NCBI RefSeq assembly: GCF_000708715.2
Contig: NZ_JENB01000013.1
Coordinates: 62,001 to 126,000 of the forward strand
DNA length: 64,000 bases
From: Pseudomonas putida W15Oct28
Lineage (GTDB): Bacteria; Pseudomonadota; Gammaproteobacteria; Pseudomonadales; Pseudomonadaceae
Reading direction: 5' to 3'
The translations under genes were made by a program, and so were the position numbers. Below are positions 37,518 through 47,576 of this stretch, piece after piece. Numbering within the stretch: position 1 is the first letter of the stretch; each line of letters begins with the position of its first letter. The notes beneath the pieces were generated by a model that saw only the letters and a list, made by a program, of their open reading frames with translations, was not told where the DNA came from and ran no database searches.

Positions 37518-38213
37518 ATGACCGATCTCAGTGCTTTCCCTGTTACCCGCAAGTGGCCCGCCAAACACCCCGAACGCCTGCAGCTGTATTCGCTGCCGAC
37601 GCCCAACGGCGTCAAGGTGTCGATCATGCTCGAAGAAATCGGCCTGGCCTACGAGGCGCACAAGGTCAGCTTCGACAACGACGACCAGTTGAGCCCCGAA
37701 TTCATCTCGCTCAGCGCCAACAACAAGATCCCCGCCATCCTGGACCCCAACGGCCCGGGCGGGCAGCCGTTGCCGCTGTTTGAATCCGGGGCGATCTTGC
37801 AGTACCTGGCGGAGAAAAGTGGGCAACTGCTCAGCCAGGACCCTGCCCAGCGCTACCAGACCCTGCAGTGGCTGATGTTCCAGATGGGTGGCATCGGGCC
37901 GATGTTCGGCCAGGTCGGGTTCTTCCATTTCTTTGCTGGCAAGGAATATGAAGACAAGCGTCCGCGTGACCGCTACGTCAACGAGTCCAAGCGGCTGCTG
38001 GGTGTGCTGGACCGGCATCTGAAAGGCCGGGAGTGGATGGTGGACGCGTACAGCATTGCCGACATTGCCATCTTCCCTTGGGTGCGCAACCTGGTAGATC
38101 GCTACAACGCGCGGGAGTTGGTGGGTTTTGACCAGTTCAAGGAAGTGCAGCGGGTGCTGGCCACGTTCCTCGAACGGCCGGCGGTGCAGCGCGGCTTGAA
38201 AATCCCGGGCTGA
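37518..38213 (+). CDS. Glutathione-dependent disulfide-bond oxidoreductase, Nu-class GST (YfcG/YghU type)
   Basis: A 231-residue GST-fold protein. The thioredoxin-like part opens with LYSLPTPNGVKVSIMLEE, where Nu-class enzymes carry their key Thr/Asn in place of a catalytic Cys; LFESGAILQYLAEK is the glutathione site. The C-terminal all-helical part has SIADIAIFPWVRN. These enzymes reduce disulfides using two bound GSH. The ATG at 37518 has AAGG 7 bases upstream. It may share a transcript with the thioesterase gene 87 bp before it. Confidence 0.88.
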   Translation: MTDLSAFPVTRKWPAKHPERLQLYSLPTPNGVKVSIMLEEIGLAYEAHKVSFDNDDQLSPEFISLSANNKIPAILDPNGPGGQPLPLFESGAILQYLAEKSGQLLSQDPAQRYQTLQWLMFQMGGIGPMFGQVGFFHFFAGKEYEDKRPRDRYVNESKRLLGVLDRHLKGREWMVDAYSIADIAIFPWVRNLVDRYNARELVGFDQFKEVQRVLATFLERPAVQRGLKIPG

Positions 38214-38242
38214 TAACGCAGAACCAGCCCTGGACACCGGCC

Positions 38243-38362
38243 CCTGTAGGAGCGGCCTTGTGTCGCGAAAGGGCTGCAAAGCAGCCCCGGCAATTTATGC
38301 GTCAGTGCTGAAACCCCGGGGCCGCTTTGCGGCCCTATCGCGACACAAGGCCGCTCCTACAG
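38243..38362. repeat. Inverted REP pair, CTGTAGGAG type
   Basis: Copies at 38243-38290 and 38314-38362 face each other with long arms. They lie between the convergent oxidoreductase and phosphate-transporter genes. Confidence 0.85.
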
Positions 38363-38378
38363 AGGGCGCAGTACGGGT

Positions 38379-39995
38379 TCAGAAGACGTGGCTCAGCAGC
38401 CAGTACAAGCTGCCGGCCAACAGCATCGCTGCCGGCAGGGTCAGCACCCAGGCCATCAGCAAGTTGAACAGCGTGCGCTTCTGAATCCCCGACCCATTCG
38501 CCACCATGGTCCCCGCCACCCCCGAGCTCAGCACGTGGGTGGTCGACACCGGCAACCCGAACATGTCCGCTGCGCCAATGGTGCACATGGCAACCACCTC
38601 CGCCGAGGCGCCTTGGGCGTAGCTCAGGTGGGTCTTGCCGATCTTCTCGCCCACGGTCACCACGATGCGCCGCCAGCCAACCATGGTCCCCAGCCCCAGC
38701 GCGATGGCCACCGCCACTTTGACCCATAGCGGAATGTAGCGGGTGGCGTCGTCCAGTTGGGCCTTGAACAGTTGCACATGGCTGCGGGTGGCGGCATCGA
38801 ATGCCACCAGGCGGTTTTTCTCGATCAGGCGAATGGCTTCGCTGGTCAGGTACATGTCATTGCGCACGTTGGCCATGGCTTCGGCGGGTATGCGCTTGAG
38901 CGAGCCGTAGCCTTTGACCTCTTCACCAATCATCCCGGTCAGCGCCGCCAGCGCCGGTACCAGTTGCGGGCTGGCCTTGGGTTCGCCAATGAACGCGGTC
39001 AGCGTCTGGCGCGGGTCAGCCGGGGCCGCTTGCGGGTCGCTGCGCACCAGCGCCTGGCGGGTCACTTCGGCAACGGCAGAAAACTGCAGGGCCTGCTCAT
39101 TAGGCATGGTCTTGTTCAGCGCGTACGCCATTGGCAGTGTGCCGACCAGAATCAACATGATCAGGCCCATGCCTTTCTGGCCGTCGTTGGAACCGTGGGC
39201 GAAGGACACCCCGGTGCACGTCAGGATCAGTACGCCACGAATCCACCAAGGCGGCGGTGTCTGGCCTTGCGGCGCCTGGTATAGCGCTTGACGCTTGACC
39301 AGCGCACGCAGGGCGAGCAACAGCAAGGCGGCGCAGGCAAAGCCGATCAGGGGGGAGAACAGCAGGGCGTAACCCACTTTGCTGGCCTGGCCCCAGTCCA
39401 CGCCGCTGGTGCCGTCGCGCCCATGCATCAGCGCATTGGCCACACCCACACCGATGATCGAGCCGATCAGGGTGTGCGAGGATGACGCCGGCAGCCCCAG
39501 CCACCAGGTGCCGAGGTTCCAGATGATCGCCGCCAGCAGCAGGGCAAAAACCATCGCGAAGCCGGCCGAGGAGCCCACCTGTAGAATCAGTTCCACGGGC
39601 AGCAGGGCGATGATGCCGAATGCCACCGCGCCACTGGAGAGCAGCACGCCGAGGAAGTTGCACAGCCCGGACCACACCACTGCAACCGGTGCCGGCAGCG
39701 CGTTGGTGTAGATCACCGTGGCCACCGCGTTGGCGGTGTCGTGGAAGCCATTGACGAATTCGAAGCCCAGGGCAATCAACAGTGCCAGGCCCAGCAGCAG
39801 AAACGGCGTGACCGTAGTGATCACCGTGCCGCTGGCGTTTACATCCTGTTTCAGGCTCCAGGCGGTGTAGGCGATACCGGCCAGCAGCAGGCCGAAGAAC
39901 AACACGAGGGTGGCGCGCCCAGGCTTGTGGGCAAGCTGCGGGCGGGCGTCGCGCTGGGCCAGGTGCGGCTGGCTGGCCAGTGACGGGGTTGCCAT
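38379..39995 (-). CDS. pitA: Inorganic phosphate transporter, PiT family
   Basis: A 538-residue inner-membrane transporter. The two inverted PiT signatures are visible: GFHDTANAVATVIYTNALP near residue 75 and FAHGSNDGQKGMGLI in the second half, with SSSHTLIGSIIGVGVANAL and PVSTTHVLSSGVAGTM after each. A long soluble loop (about 315-420) joins the halves, as in E. coli PitA. It brings in phosphate, probably as the metal complex, with protons. The ATG at 39995 has GGAG 5 bases upstream. It is divergent from the DUF488 gene. Confidence 0.92.
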   Translation of the reverse strand: MATPSLASQPHLAQRDARPQLAHKPGRATLVLFFGLLLAGIAYTAWSLKQDVNASGTVITTVTPFLLLGLALLIALGFEFVNGFHDTANAVATVIYTNALPAPVAVVWSGLCNFLGVLLSSGAVAFGIIALLPVELILQVGSSAGFAMVFALLLAAIIWNLGTWWLGLPASSSHTLIGSIIGVGVANALMHGRDGTSGVDWGQASKVGYALLFSPLIGFACAALLLLALRALVKRQALYQAPQGQTPPPWWIRGVLILTCTGVSFAHGSNDGQKGMGLIMLILVGTLPMAYALNKTMPNEQALQFSAVAEVTRQALVRSDPQAAPADPRQTLTAFIGEPKASPQLVPALAALTGMIGEEVKGYGSLKRIPAEAMANVRNDMYLTSEAIRLIEKNRLVAFDAATRSHVQLFKAQLDDATRYIPLWVKVAVAIALGLGTMVGWRRIVVTVGEKIGKTHLSYAQGASAEVVAMCTIGAADMFGLPVSTTHVLSSGVAGTMVANGSGIQKRTLFNLLMAWVLTLPAAMLLAGSLYWLLSHVF

Positions 39996-40122
39996 GATGG
40001 CTCCGGTTGGCGTTGGGCAAGTTGCCGAAGGCCTTGAGCATAGAAACAATTCGTAACCCGACCGTGACCTCGATCAATGAATTATCTAGGCTCAAGACGG
40101 ACGGTAAATGCAGGAGAAACCC

Positions 40123-40509
40123 ATGATCCGCTGCAAGCGTGTCTACGATGCGGTCACGGGCGACGATGGCCAGCGAGTGCTGGTCGACCGCCTGTGGCCG
40201 CGCAACAAGCGCAAGGAAGACCTGCACGGGCAGTGGTTGCGCGAAGTGGCACCCTCGGATGATTTGCGTAAGGCGTTTCACCAGGGGGACGTCGACTTTG
40301 CCGGTTTTACCCAGCGCTACCAGCATGAACTGGCTGCCCGTCCCGAGTACTGGTACCCGCTGCTGGGCCTGGCCGAGAAAGGCACGCTGACCCTGCTTTA
40401 TGCAGGCAAGGACACCGAGCACAACAATGCCCGGGTGCTGGCCGAATGGCTGGAAAGCGAACTGGACCGGCGTGGGCCTGGCAGTTCACCCGTGTGCTAT
40501 GCCCAATGA
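40123..40509 (+). CDS. DUF488 family protein
   Basis: A 128-residue protein with the DUF488 blocks: KRVYDAVTGDDGQRVLVDRLWPR at the start, LHGQWLREVAPSDDLRKAFHQ in the middle and LLYAGKDTEHNNARVLAEWL near the end. The family is common in bacteria and its activity is unknown. CAGGAG lies 7 bases before the ATG. Its stop overlaps the ATG of the GNAT gene (ATGA), so they form one operon. Confidence 0.85.
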   Translation: MIRCKRVYDAVTGDDGQRVLVDRLWPRNKRKEDLHGQWLREVAPSDDLRKAFHQGDVDFAGFTQRYQHELAARPEYWYPLLGLAEKGTLTLLYAGKDTEHNNARVLAEWLESELDRRGPGSSPVCYAQ

Positions 40510-40952
40510 GTGATGTGGTGATGCCCCTGCAACTGATTGCCGCCAACGACAGCCACCGTACGTTTGCCCGCGACCTCACGCGGCGCGCCATGCTGCCGTA
40601 CTACCGTGAATTTGACCTGCTCTGGATCGAGGACGCCTTCGACCAGGCCTGGGGTTGGCGCGAGCAATGGCTGATCAGCGAAGGCGACACCCTGTTAGGT
40701 TTCTGCAGCCTCAGTCAGGACCGCCAGGCACTGTTTATCCGCGAGTTGCACCTGTTGCCCGAGCATCGCGGGCGCGGTGTCGGCAGCTGGGTGTTGGAGG
40801 AGCTGGCGCTGTGGGCCGGGCAGCGGCGCCTGCCGTTGCTGAGGTTGATGGTGTTTCGCAGCAACCCGGCGCGCGGGTTGTACCAGCGCCACGGCTTTGT
40901 CGAAATGGGTGAGGACGCGTGCTTTGTGCGCATGCAGCGCACGATTGGCTAG
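40506..40952 (+). CDS. GNAT-family N-acetyltransferase
   Basis: A 148-residue protein with the GNAT acetyl-CoA motif: ELHLLPEHRGRGVGSWVLEEL near residues 79-99, then LRLMVFRSNPARGLYQRHGF as motif B. The substrate is unknown. Translation is coupled to DUF488 through the overlapping stop and start. Confidence 0.85.
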   Translation: MSDVVMPLQLIAANDSHRTFARDLTRRAMLPYYREFDLLWIEDAFDQAWGWREQWLISEGDTLLGFCSLSQDRQALFIRELHLLPEHRGRGVGSWVLEELALWAGQRRLPLLRLMVFRSNPARGLYQRHGFVEMGEDACFVRMQRTIG

Positions 40953-41073
40953 TAGCGCAATGATGGCTTGTCGCGACCGAAGCGCAGGGGCATAGTAAAC
41001 CCAGGCGCTCACGGTCGCCCGCAGACGGGGCGGCGGGGGATGAGCGTGATCAGGGGATAAGGAGAAGCCCACA

Positions 41074-41463
41074 ATGAACGGGATTGGTCCGCGACTGCGG
41101 GAAGAGCGTGAGCGCCTGGGCATGACCCAGCGCGTGTTTGGCGATATCGGTGGGGTCGAACCCAATGCCCAGGGCAAGTACGAAAGCGGCGAGCGCACGC
41201 CACGGGTCGATTACCTGGCAGCCCTGTCGGCCAGGGGGGTGGATGCACTGTACGTGCTTAGCGGTATTCGCACGCCGGCCCCGCTGGAGGGCTTGAGTAC
41301 GGATGAGTCGGGGCTGCTGGGCGCCTTCCGGCAATTGCCCATCGACGACCAGGCGGCCATCTGGCACCTGCTGGGCCGCTTGAGCAGCGATAGAAAGCCC
41401 AGGCAAACAGTGAGGTCTGTCACTGTTGAGCGTCAGTCGTTTCTTACAGAAGCAATGCGTTAG
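41074..41463 (+). CDS. Small XRE-family regulator
   Basis: A 129-residue protein with an N-terminal HTH of XRE type (LREERERLGMTQRVFGDIGG, then YESGERTPRVDYLAAL). The rest is a short helical segment with no peptidase domain. It lies 63 bp before gacA on the same strand, but no direct link to the Gac system is shown by the sequence. Confidence 0.8.
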   Translation: MNGIGPRLREERERLGMTQRVFGDIGGVEPNAQGKYESGERTPRVDYLAALSARGVDALYVLSGIRTPAPLEGLSTDESGLLGAFRQLPIDDQAAIWHLLGRLSSDRKPRQTVRSVTVERQSFLTEAMR

Positions 41464-41526
41464 ACCCGTTTGGAAAAATTTTGTTAAGGTGGCGGGATCC
41501 AATCGCCCTGTTGACGAGGTGTGTGC

Positions 41527-42165
41527 TTGATTAGGGTCTTAGTGGTCGACGATCACGATCTGGTACGAACCGGTATTACCCGCATGCTGGCCGACATCGA
41601 TGGCCTGCAGGTGGTGGGTGAGGGTGACTCGGGCGAGTCCGCGCTCAAGCTGGCCCGTGAGCTGAAGCCGGACGTGGTGCTGATGGACGTGAAAATGCCC
41701 GGCATCGGCGGCCTGGAGGCCACCCGCAAATTGCTGCGCAGCCACCCGGACATCAAGGTAGTGGCCGTCACCGTGTGCGAGGAAGACCCGTTCCCCACGC
41801 GCCTGTTGCAGGCCGGTGCGGCCGGTTACCTGACCAAAGGCGCAGGCCTTGATGAAATGGTCCAGGCCATCCGCCTGGCGTTTGCCGGCCAGCGCTACAT
41901 CAGCCCGCAAATCGCCCAGCAGCTGGCGCTGAAGCCGTTCCAGCCGCAGGGGTCACCGTTCGACACACTGTCGGAGCGGGAAATCCAGATTGCCCTGATG
42001 ATCGTCGGCTGCCAGAAAGTGCAGATCATCTCTGACAAGTTGTGTCTCTCGCCCAAGACCGTCAATACTTACCGTTATCGGATCTTTGAAAAACTCTCGG
42101 TCACCAGCGACGTCGAACTGACCTTGCTGGCCGTTCGCCACGGTATGGTCGACGCAAGCCTGTAA
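41527..42165 (+). CDS. gacA: Response regulator GacA
   Basis: A 212-residue NarL-family regulator that, when phosphorylated by GacS, turns on the Rsm small RNAs controlling secondary metabolism. The receiver has acidic residues at 8-9 and the phosphoacceptor Asp54 in VVLMDVKMPG; the LuxR-type HTH at the C-terminus has LSEREIQIALMI and SPKTVNTYRYRIFEKL. The TTG at 41527 is chosen as start because GAGG lies 7 bases upstream and because it gives Asp54 its known number; the GTG at 41521 is too close to that site. It is followed by uvrC after 6 bp, the usual gacA-uvrC arrangement. Confidence 0.95.
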   Translation: MIRVLVVDDHDLVRTGITRMLADIDGLQVVGEGDSGESALKLARELKPDVVLMDVKMPGIGGLEATRKLLRSHPDIKVVAVTVCEEDPFPTRLLQAGAAGYLTKGAGLDEMVQAIRLAFAGQRYISPQIAQQLALKPFQPQGSPFDTLSEREIQIALMIVGCQKVQIISDKLCLSPKTVNTYRYRIFEKLSVTSDVELTLLAVRHGMVDASL

Positions 42166-42171
42166 AACCTC

Positions 42172-43995
42172 ATGTCCCAAGCTTTTGATGCCAGCGCATT
42201 CCTGGCGACCTGCAGTGGTCGCCCGGGCGTTTACCGGATGTTCGACGCCGAAGCCCGGCTGCTTTACGTGGGCAAGGCCAAGAACCTCAAGAAACGCCTG
42301 GCCAGCTATTTCCGCAAAACCGGCCTGGCGCCCAAGACCGCCGCGCTGGTAGCCCGCATCGCCCAGGTTGAAACCACCATCACCGCCAACGAAACCGAGG
42401 CGTTGCTGCTGGAGCAGAACCTGATCAAGGAATGGCGGCCGCCGTATAACATCCTGCTGCGCGACGACAAATCCTACCCCTACGTGTTCCTGTCCGACGG
42501 AGAGTTTCCGCGGTTGGGCATTCACCGTGGGGCGAAAAAGGCCAAGGGCCGCTACTTTGGCCCATACCCCAGCGCCGGGGCCATCCGTGAAAGCCTCAGC
42601 CTGCTGCAAAAGGCCTTTTCGGTGCGCCAGTGCGAAGACAGCTACTATGCCAACCGCACCCGCCCGTGCCTGCAGTACCAGATCAAACGCTGCAAAGGGC
42701 CCTGCACCGACCTGGTCACCGCCGAGGAATACGCCGACGACGTGCGCCACTCGGTGATGTTCCTTGAAGGCCGTAGCCAGCAGTTGGGCAACGAGCTGAA
42801 TGCCGAGATGGAGAAGGCCGCCATGGCCCTCAACTTCGAGAAGGCTGCCGAGTTACGCGACCAGATCGCCTTGTTGCGCCGCGTGCAGGACCAGCAGTAC
42901 ATCGAGGGCGGCACTGGTGACGTCGATGTCATCGCCGCCTTCGTCAACCCGGGTGGCGCCTGCGTGCACCTGATCAGCGTGCGCGGCGGCCGGGTGCTGG
43001 GCAGCAAGAACTTCTTCCCGCAGGTGGGCATCGAGGAGGAGGTGGCCGAGGTCATGGCCGCATTCCTCTCCCAGTACTACCTGGGCAACGCAGAGCGCGA
43101 ACTGCCCGGCGAGTTGATCGTCAATGTTGTGCACGAAGACTTCGACGCCATCACCGAAGCACTGCACACACTGCGGGGCCGCGAGCTGACCATCAGCCAC
43201 CGGGTACGTGGCACCCGCGCCCGCTGGCAGCAGCTGGCAGTCACCAATGCCGAGCAGGCGCTGAATGCCCGCCTGGCCAACCGCCAGCACATGGCTGCAC
43301 GCTTCGAGGCCTTGGCCGAAGTGCTGGGCCTGGACGAAGTGCCGCAGCGCCTGGAATGCTACGACATCAGCCATTCCAGCGGCGAAGCCACCGTGGCCAG
43401 TTGCGTGGTATTCGGCCCCGAAGGCGCGCTGAAGTCCGACTATCGGCGCTTCAACATCGAAGGCGTCACTGCTGGCGATGACTACGCCGCCATGCACCAG
43501 GCCCTGACCCGCCGTTACGGGCGTATCAAGGACGGTGAGGGCAAGCTGCCCGACGTGTTGCTGGTGGACGGCGGCAAGGGCCAGTTGAACATGGCCCGCG
43601 ATGTGATGCAGGAACTGGGCTTCACCGACCTGACCCTGCTCGGTGTGGCCAAGGGCGTCACCCGCAAGGCCGGTTTTGAAACCCTTTACCTGAACGACGT
43701 GCACCACGAGTTCACCCTGAAAGGTGATTCACCGGCCCTGCACCTGATCCAGCAGATCCGCGACGAAGCCCACCGTTTCGCCATTACCGGCCACCGCGCC
43801 CGCCGCGGCAAGGCCCGCCGGGTGTCTAGTCTGGAGGATGTAGCCGGAGTAGGGCCAAAGCGCCGGCGCGACCTGCTGAAACATTTCGGCGGCCTGCAGG
43901 AGCTCAACCGCGCCAGTATCGATGAAATCGCCAAAGCGCCCGGCATCAGTAAAAAGCTTGCCGAGTCGATTTATGCCAGCCTGCATAGCGAGTAG
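42172..43995 (+). CDS. uvrC: Excinuclease ABC subunit C
   Basis: A 607-residue nuclease of nucleotide excision repair. The N-terminal GIY-YIG domain has GVYRMFD and [14 protein letters not shown]; the UVR motif (about 200-235, with [20 protein letters not shown]) binds UvrB; the RNase-H-like domain includes [19 protein letters not shown] and the VDGGKGQLN block; the C-terminal tandem helix-hairpin-helix region has [18 protein letters not shown]. UvrC makes both incisions around the lesion. It is co-transcribed with gacA. Confidence 0.97.
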   Translation: MSQAFDASAFLATCSGRPGVYRMFDAEARLLYVGKAKNLKKRLASYFRKTGLAPKTAALVARIAQVETTITANETEALLLEQNLIKEWRPPYNILLRDDKSYPYVFLSDGEFPRLGIHRGAKKAKGRYFGPYPSAGAIRESLSLLQKAFSVRQCEDSYYANRTRPCLQYQIKRCKGPCTDLVTAEEYADDVRHSVMFLEGRSQQLGNELNAEMEKAAMALNFEKAAELRDQIALLRRVQDQQYIEGGTGDVDVIAAFVNPGGACVHLISVRGGRVLGSKNFFPQVGIEEEVAEVMAAFLSQYYLGNAERELPGELIVNVVHEDFDAITEALHTLRGRELTISHRVRGTRARWQQLAVTNAEQALNARLANRQHMAARFEALAEVLGLDEVPQRLECYDISHSSGEATVASCVVFGPEGALKSDYRRFNIEGVTAGDDYAAMHQALTRRYGRIKDGEGKLPDVLLVDGGKGQLNMARDVMQELGFTDLTLLGVAKGVTRKAGFETLYLNDVHHEFTLKGDSPALHLIQQIRDEAHRFAITGHRARRGKARRVSSLEDVAGVGPKRRRDLLKHFGGLQELNRASIDEIAKAPGISKKLAESIYASLHSE

Positions 43996-44028
43996 AATGC
44001 CGGGCTCAACTTGCAGCCAGTCGTACCG

Positions 44029-44589
44029 ATGAATATTCCAAACCTGCTCACCGTTCTACGCGTCCTGCTCATTCCGTGCTTCATCCTGCTGTTCTATATG
44101 CCCTATCACTGGAGCTATATGGCAGCCAGCAGCGTGTTTGCCGTTGCCGCCGCCACCGACTGGCTGGACGGCTACCTCGCGCGTCGCCTGCAGCAGAGTA
44201 CGCCGTTCGGTGCCTTCCTGGACCCGGTGGCCGACAAGCTGATGGTGGCGGTGGCCCTGGTGCTGCTGGTGCAGACCCACGCCAACTTCTGGCTGACCCT
44301 GCCGGCCGCGGTCATTATCGGCCGCGAAATAGTGGTGTCGGCACTGCGCGAGTGGATGGCCGAGTTGGGCGCGCGGGCGCACGTGGCGGTGTCCAACCTT
44401 GGCAAGTGGAAGACTGCAGCGCAAATGCTGGCGCTGGTGATTCTGCTGGCCAACCCGCCAGCGGTAACCTTCTGGGTCATTCTTGGCTACGGGCTGCTGC
44501 TGGTGGCGGCGGGGCTGACGCTGTGGTCGATGGTGCACTACCTGCTGGCCGCCTGGCCGCACCTGCGCGAAGGCTCTGAGCAGAAATAA
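44029..44589 (+). CDS. pgsA: CDP-diacylglycerol-glycerol-3-phosphate 3-phosphatidyltransferase
   Basis: A 186-residue membrane enzyme for phosphatidylglycerophosphate synthesis, the first step to phosphatidylglycerol. The CDP-alcohol phosphotransferase motif D-G-x2-A-R-x8-G-x3-D-x3-D is intact in [12 protein letters not shown] through [12 protein letters not shown]. The ATG at 44029 starts [14 protein letters not shown], the family opening. It follows uvrC by 33 bp. Confidence 0.96.
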   Translation: MNIPNLLTVLRVLLIPCFILLFYMPYHWSYMAASSVFAVAAATDWLDGYLARRLQQSTPFGAFLDPVADKLMVAVALVLLVQTHANFWLTLPAAVIIGREIVVSALREWMAELGARAHVAVSNLGKWKTAAQMLALVILLANPPAVTFWVILGYGLLLVAAGLTLWSMVHYLLAAWPHLREGSEQK

Positions 44590-44610
44590 AACTTTTTTTG
44601 AATCAAGGGG

Positions 44611-44638
44611 TTGACGCTGTTTTAGAAATCGCTAGAAT
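44611..44638 (+). promoter_or_regulatory. tRNA-Gly promoter
   Basis: TTGACG and TAGAAT are separated by 16 bases, ending 15 bases before the tRNA. The strong match and position indicate independent transcription of the tRNA. Confidence 0.75.
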
Positions 44639-44653
44639 GGCACCCATCACGAC

Positions 44654-44729
<76 letters not shown>

Positions 44730-44765
44730 AATTCGATCCTCGGTGCGTCGCCGGGATCAAAAAAG

Positions 44766-44790
44766 AAGAGGCCTTCGGGCCTCTTTTTTT
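44766..44790 (+). terminator. Terminator after tRNA-Gly
   Basis: AAGAGGCC and GGCCTCTT form an 8-bp stem around TTCG (44774-44777), followed by a T run to 44790. It is a strong rho-independent terminator. Confidence 0.92.
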
Positions 44791-44836
44791 ATGCCTGCGT
44801 TTTATCGGCATCCTCCTTTCTCAAAGCAAACACAAG

Positions 44837-44933
44837 CCCTGTAGCAGCAGCCTTGTGCTGCGAAGAGGTCATTGCAGGCGAAGATAATCTTCAGCCTTAC
44901 CGGCCTCTTCGCAGCACAAGGCTGCTCCTACAG
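44837..44933. repeat. Inverted REP pair, variant
   Basis: Copies at 44837-44869 and 44899-44933 face each other (CTGTAGCAGCAGCCTTGTGCTGCGAAGAGG and its inverse). They use GCAGC where most copies have GCGGC. Confidence 0.8.
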
Positions 44934-45000
44934 GTTGATGCGTTAGCCGCAGTGATGGTGCAAGACCGTTGCTCCGATAGCCCCGCGCAGGTTTGCCGGG

Positions 45001-46347
45001 CTATTTCAGAAAGTTCAGGTCCAGTGGGTAGTCCAGAATGATCCGGGTCTGGTCCAGGTCATTGGCGATTGCGCCGTAATCGCCGCCCGTGCGCATCGAC
45101 GCATGCAGCAGCCGCAGGGACAGGTTTTTCGCAGGCCCCGACTGCACCACGTATTTCACCCACAGGTCCCGTTCCCATTGCGACCCGTCGCGGACCGCCT
45201 GGAACCGTGAATAGGCACCGCCGGCATCGCGGCCATCAATATCGGTACCGCGTATGTAGCGCGCCGTGAAGCTCAGCCCGGGTACGCCAAAGATGACGGC
45301 GTCCAGGTCGTAGCGTGCACTCCAGGCTCTTTCGTTGGGGCTGTTGAAGTCGCTGGCCTGGGAGGCCGCATCCAGTTCGATGTCGAAACTGTTCCAGACA
45401 TAGTCGAAAGGCTGGTCGCCATCAATGCGGGTATAGGCAACTTCGAACTTGTGGCCGCCCAGTGCGTAGCCCACCCGGGCACTCCAGGCATCGTTGCGAA
45501 TATCGCCAAGCAGCGAGGTGCCGGTGTCACGCGTGCGGTAGTAATTGGCGCCGGTATTGAACACACCACCCACCTTCAAAGGCACACGGTATTCGATGGA
45601 GGCAAACTGCTGGTTCCAGATATTGTCCAGTTCCGACCCGAACAGCTTGACCTTCACATTGTCGACGCCGGTGTAGATGCCACCGTAATAACTGACAAAC
45701 TCACTGTCGGCCTGGCGGCCACCGTAAGCGGTACCCAGCTTGCCGCCGTGATTGGTTGCTGCCCGGTCGCTGCTGGAGGTGAAACGCCCTGCATTAAGGG
45801 CCAGCCCGGCGAAGGTACGATCGGTAATGTTCCAGCCTCGGAGCGTTTGCGGCAGCAGGCGGATATCACCGTATTTGAGTACTGGCGAATCAGGGAACAG
45901 GTCGCCGTAGGCCAGGTCAGTGCTGCCAACCCGCATCTTTACCGCGCCACCGGCCTTGGAGTATTCCTGCTTGGGGTCGCCCTGGTTGTCGCGCGCGACG
46001 ATGCCGCCATTGCCGATCCCGTCGCCAACCCGGCCCTTGCCGCCGTCAAGCTTTACCGCACCCATGTAATGCAGGTCGAGGCCGAACCCAACCAGCCCCT
46101 GGGTATATCCGGAATTGAACTTGGCCAGTACGCCTTGCGCCCATTCCTGGCGATAACTTTGTCGCTCGCCCGCCGGGTTGAGGTAACTGCCGTTGCGGTT
46201 GTCAGCGTTCCAGTAGAAGTTTCGCAAGCCGACCGTGGTGGTACTGTCTTCAATGAAACCATGGTCCGATTCAGCCGCGCAGGCAATCGAGCCAAACAGA
46301 CAGGCACTCGCGCCTGCCATCCCCAAGGTGAAATTTTTGAGCGACAT
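45001..46347 (-). CDS. OprD-family outer-membrane porin
   Basis: A 448-residue protein with signal peptide (about 1-25, ending SIACAA) and the OprD pattern: GFIEDSTTTVGLRNFYWNAD near the start, EWAQGVLAKFNSGYTQGLVGFGLD, and PKQEYSKAGGAVKMRVGSTDL. These porins take up specific small substrates such as basic amino acids or aromatic acids. The neighbouring genes suggest it serves the cluster 46534-50576. It ends LDLNFLK without a terminal Phe, as is usual in OprD. The 186-bp gap to the next gene may hold its own promoter. Confidence 0.92.
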   Translation of the reverse strand: MSLKNFTLGMAGASACLFGSIACAAESDHGFIEDSTTTVGLRNFYWNADNRNGSYLNPAGERQSYRQEWAQGVLAKFNSGYTQGLVGFGLDLHYMGAVKLDGGKGRVGDGIGNGGIVARDNQGDPKQEYSKAGGAVKMRVGSTDLAYGDLFPDSPVLKYGDIRLLPQTLRGWNITDRTFAGLALNAGRFTSSSDRAATNHGGKLGTAYGGRQADSEFVSYYGGIYTGVDNVKVKLFGSELDNIWNQQFASIEYRVPLKVGGVFNTGANYYRTRDTGTSLLGDIRNDAWSARVGYALGGHKFEVAYTRIDGDQPFDYVWNSFDIELDAASQASDFNSPNERAWSARYDLDAVIFGVPGLSFTARYIRGTDIDGRDAGGAYSRFQAVRDGSQWERDLWVKYVVQSGPAKNLSLRLLHASMRTGGDYGAIANDLDQTRIILDYPLDLNFLK

Positions 46348-46533
46348 GAAGACTTCCTTATTGCCAGATTAAGAACGGCAGCGTGAAGATTTATTGTTAT
46401 TGCCCCTGCGCCTGCGGCGGGCAGCCGGGGGCCTGATCGCTAACTTGCGGTTGCGGCAAGTTGCGCTCTTTATTGTTGTATTGCTCGGTAGGCCGGGTTG
46501 CCCATGGCAACCCGGAGCACATCGGGTTTTGCC

Positions 46534-47550
46534 TCAGGCAGTCATGCCGGCAAAGAAGCGCGAGGCATTTTCATCCAGGGTCGCAATGTCGTAGCCACCC
46601 TCCTGGACCACCACGCAAGGCAGGCCCAGCGCCTTGATCCGCTGCCCCAGCAGGCGGAACCCTTCATGGCTGACGTGGACCTTGGACTGCGGGTCGTTTT
46701 CGTAGATGTCAAAGCCCAGCGACAGCACCAGCACGTCCGGCGCGAAGGCGCGCAGCGCCGCTGCTGCCTCATCCATGCAGGCGAAAAAGTCCGCTTCGCT
46801 GGCGCCGTGTGCCATGGGCAGGTTCAGGTTGAAGCCAGCCCCTGCACCAGCCCCGGTCTCATCATCGAAACCGGCGACCACCGGGTAGAAGTTGGTCGGG
46901 TCGCCATGAATCGACACGTACAACACATCGTCCCGCTCGTAGAAGATTTCCTGGATGCCCTGGCCGTGGTGCATGTCGGTGTCGAGCACTGCCACTTTGC
47001 CGAACTTGCCACGCAGCACCTGGGCGGCGATTGCGGCGTTGTTCAGAAAGCAGAACCCACCTGCCGCTTCGGCGCGGGCATGGTGCCCTGGTGGCCGGCA
47101 CAGGGCATAAGCGGCCTGGTCGCCTTCGATTACCGCATGTGCCGCGGCCACCGCGCTTTGCGCCGACCAGTAGGCGGCCTGCCAGGTGTGCTCGCCGATC
47201 GGGCAGCTGCCATCGGCCAGGTAGCGGGCCGTCTTGCCGAGGATGCCGCGCAAGGGGTTGCCTTCGCGGATGTAGATGTTGGACATCACCTCATCGCCCC
47301 AGTCTTCCGGCACTTCGTGCCACTGCTGGTAGGCGCTGCCCAGGTAGTCCAGATACGGCTGGCCATGCACGGCCGCCAGCGGAGCCAGGCCGTGGTCGGC
47401 GGGTTCGAGCAGCGGGTAGCCGAGCTTTTCGACCACGGCCAGTAGCGGGTCGATGCGTGCCGGCACTTCCTGCGGTTGGCGCATCTGGCCACGCGACAGG
47501 TAGGAGCGGGGGTGGTGCAGGCGTTGAGCAGGATGGAAAAACGCTTTCAT
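46534..47550 (-). CDS. Histone-deacetylase-family enzyme, acetylpolyamine amidohydrolase type
   Basis: A 338-residue zinc hydrolase. The catalytic His pair is His156-His157 in RPPGHHARA; zinc ligands are Asp192 and His194 (TDMHH) and Asp281 (GFDIYENDP); Tyr320 in EGGYD completes the site. Bacterial members of this subgroup remove acetyl groups from acetylpolyamines or other small amides. Its neighbours are a 2-hydroxyacid dehydrogenase, a class II aldolase and a transporter, so a small acetylated nutrient is a better guess than a protein substrate. It follows the dehydrogenase gene by 26 bp. Confidence 0.9.
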   Translation of the reverse strand: MKAFFHPAQRLHHPRSYLSRGQMRQPQEVPARIDPLLAVVEKLGYPLLEPADHGLAPLAAVHGQPYLDYLGSAYQQWHEVPEDWGDEVMSNIYIREGNPLRGILGKTARYLADGSCPIGEHTWQAAYWSAQSAVAAAHAVIEGDQAAYALCRPPGHHARAEAAGGFCFLNNAAIAAQVLRGKFGKVAVLDTDMHHGQGIQEIFYERDDVLYVSIHGDPTNFYPVVAGFDDETGAGAGAGFNLNLPMAHGASEADFFACMDEAAAALRAFAPDVLVLSLGFDIYENDPQSKVHVSHEGFRLLGQRIKALGLPCVVVQEGGYDIATLDENASRFFAGMTA

Positions 47551-47576
47551 GGATCACCTCTTGGTAACGCGTGCGA

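Noticed and set aside
41521..41526. GTG at 41521 as the gacA start.
   Set aside because: It is one base from the GAGG ribosome-binding site. The TTG at 41527 has proper spacing and gives Asp54 as the phosphoacceptor.
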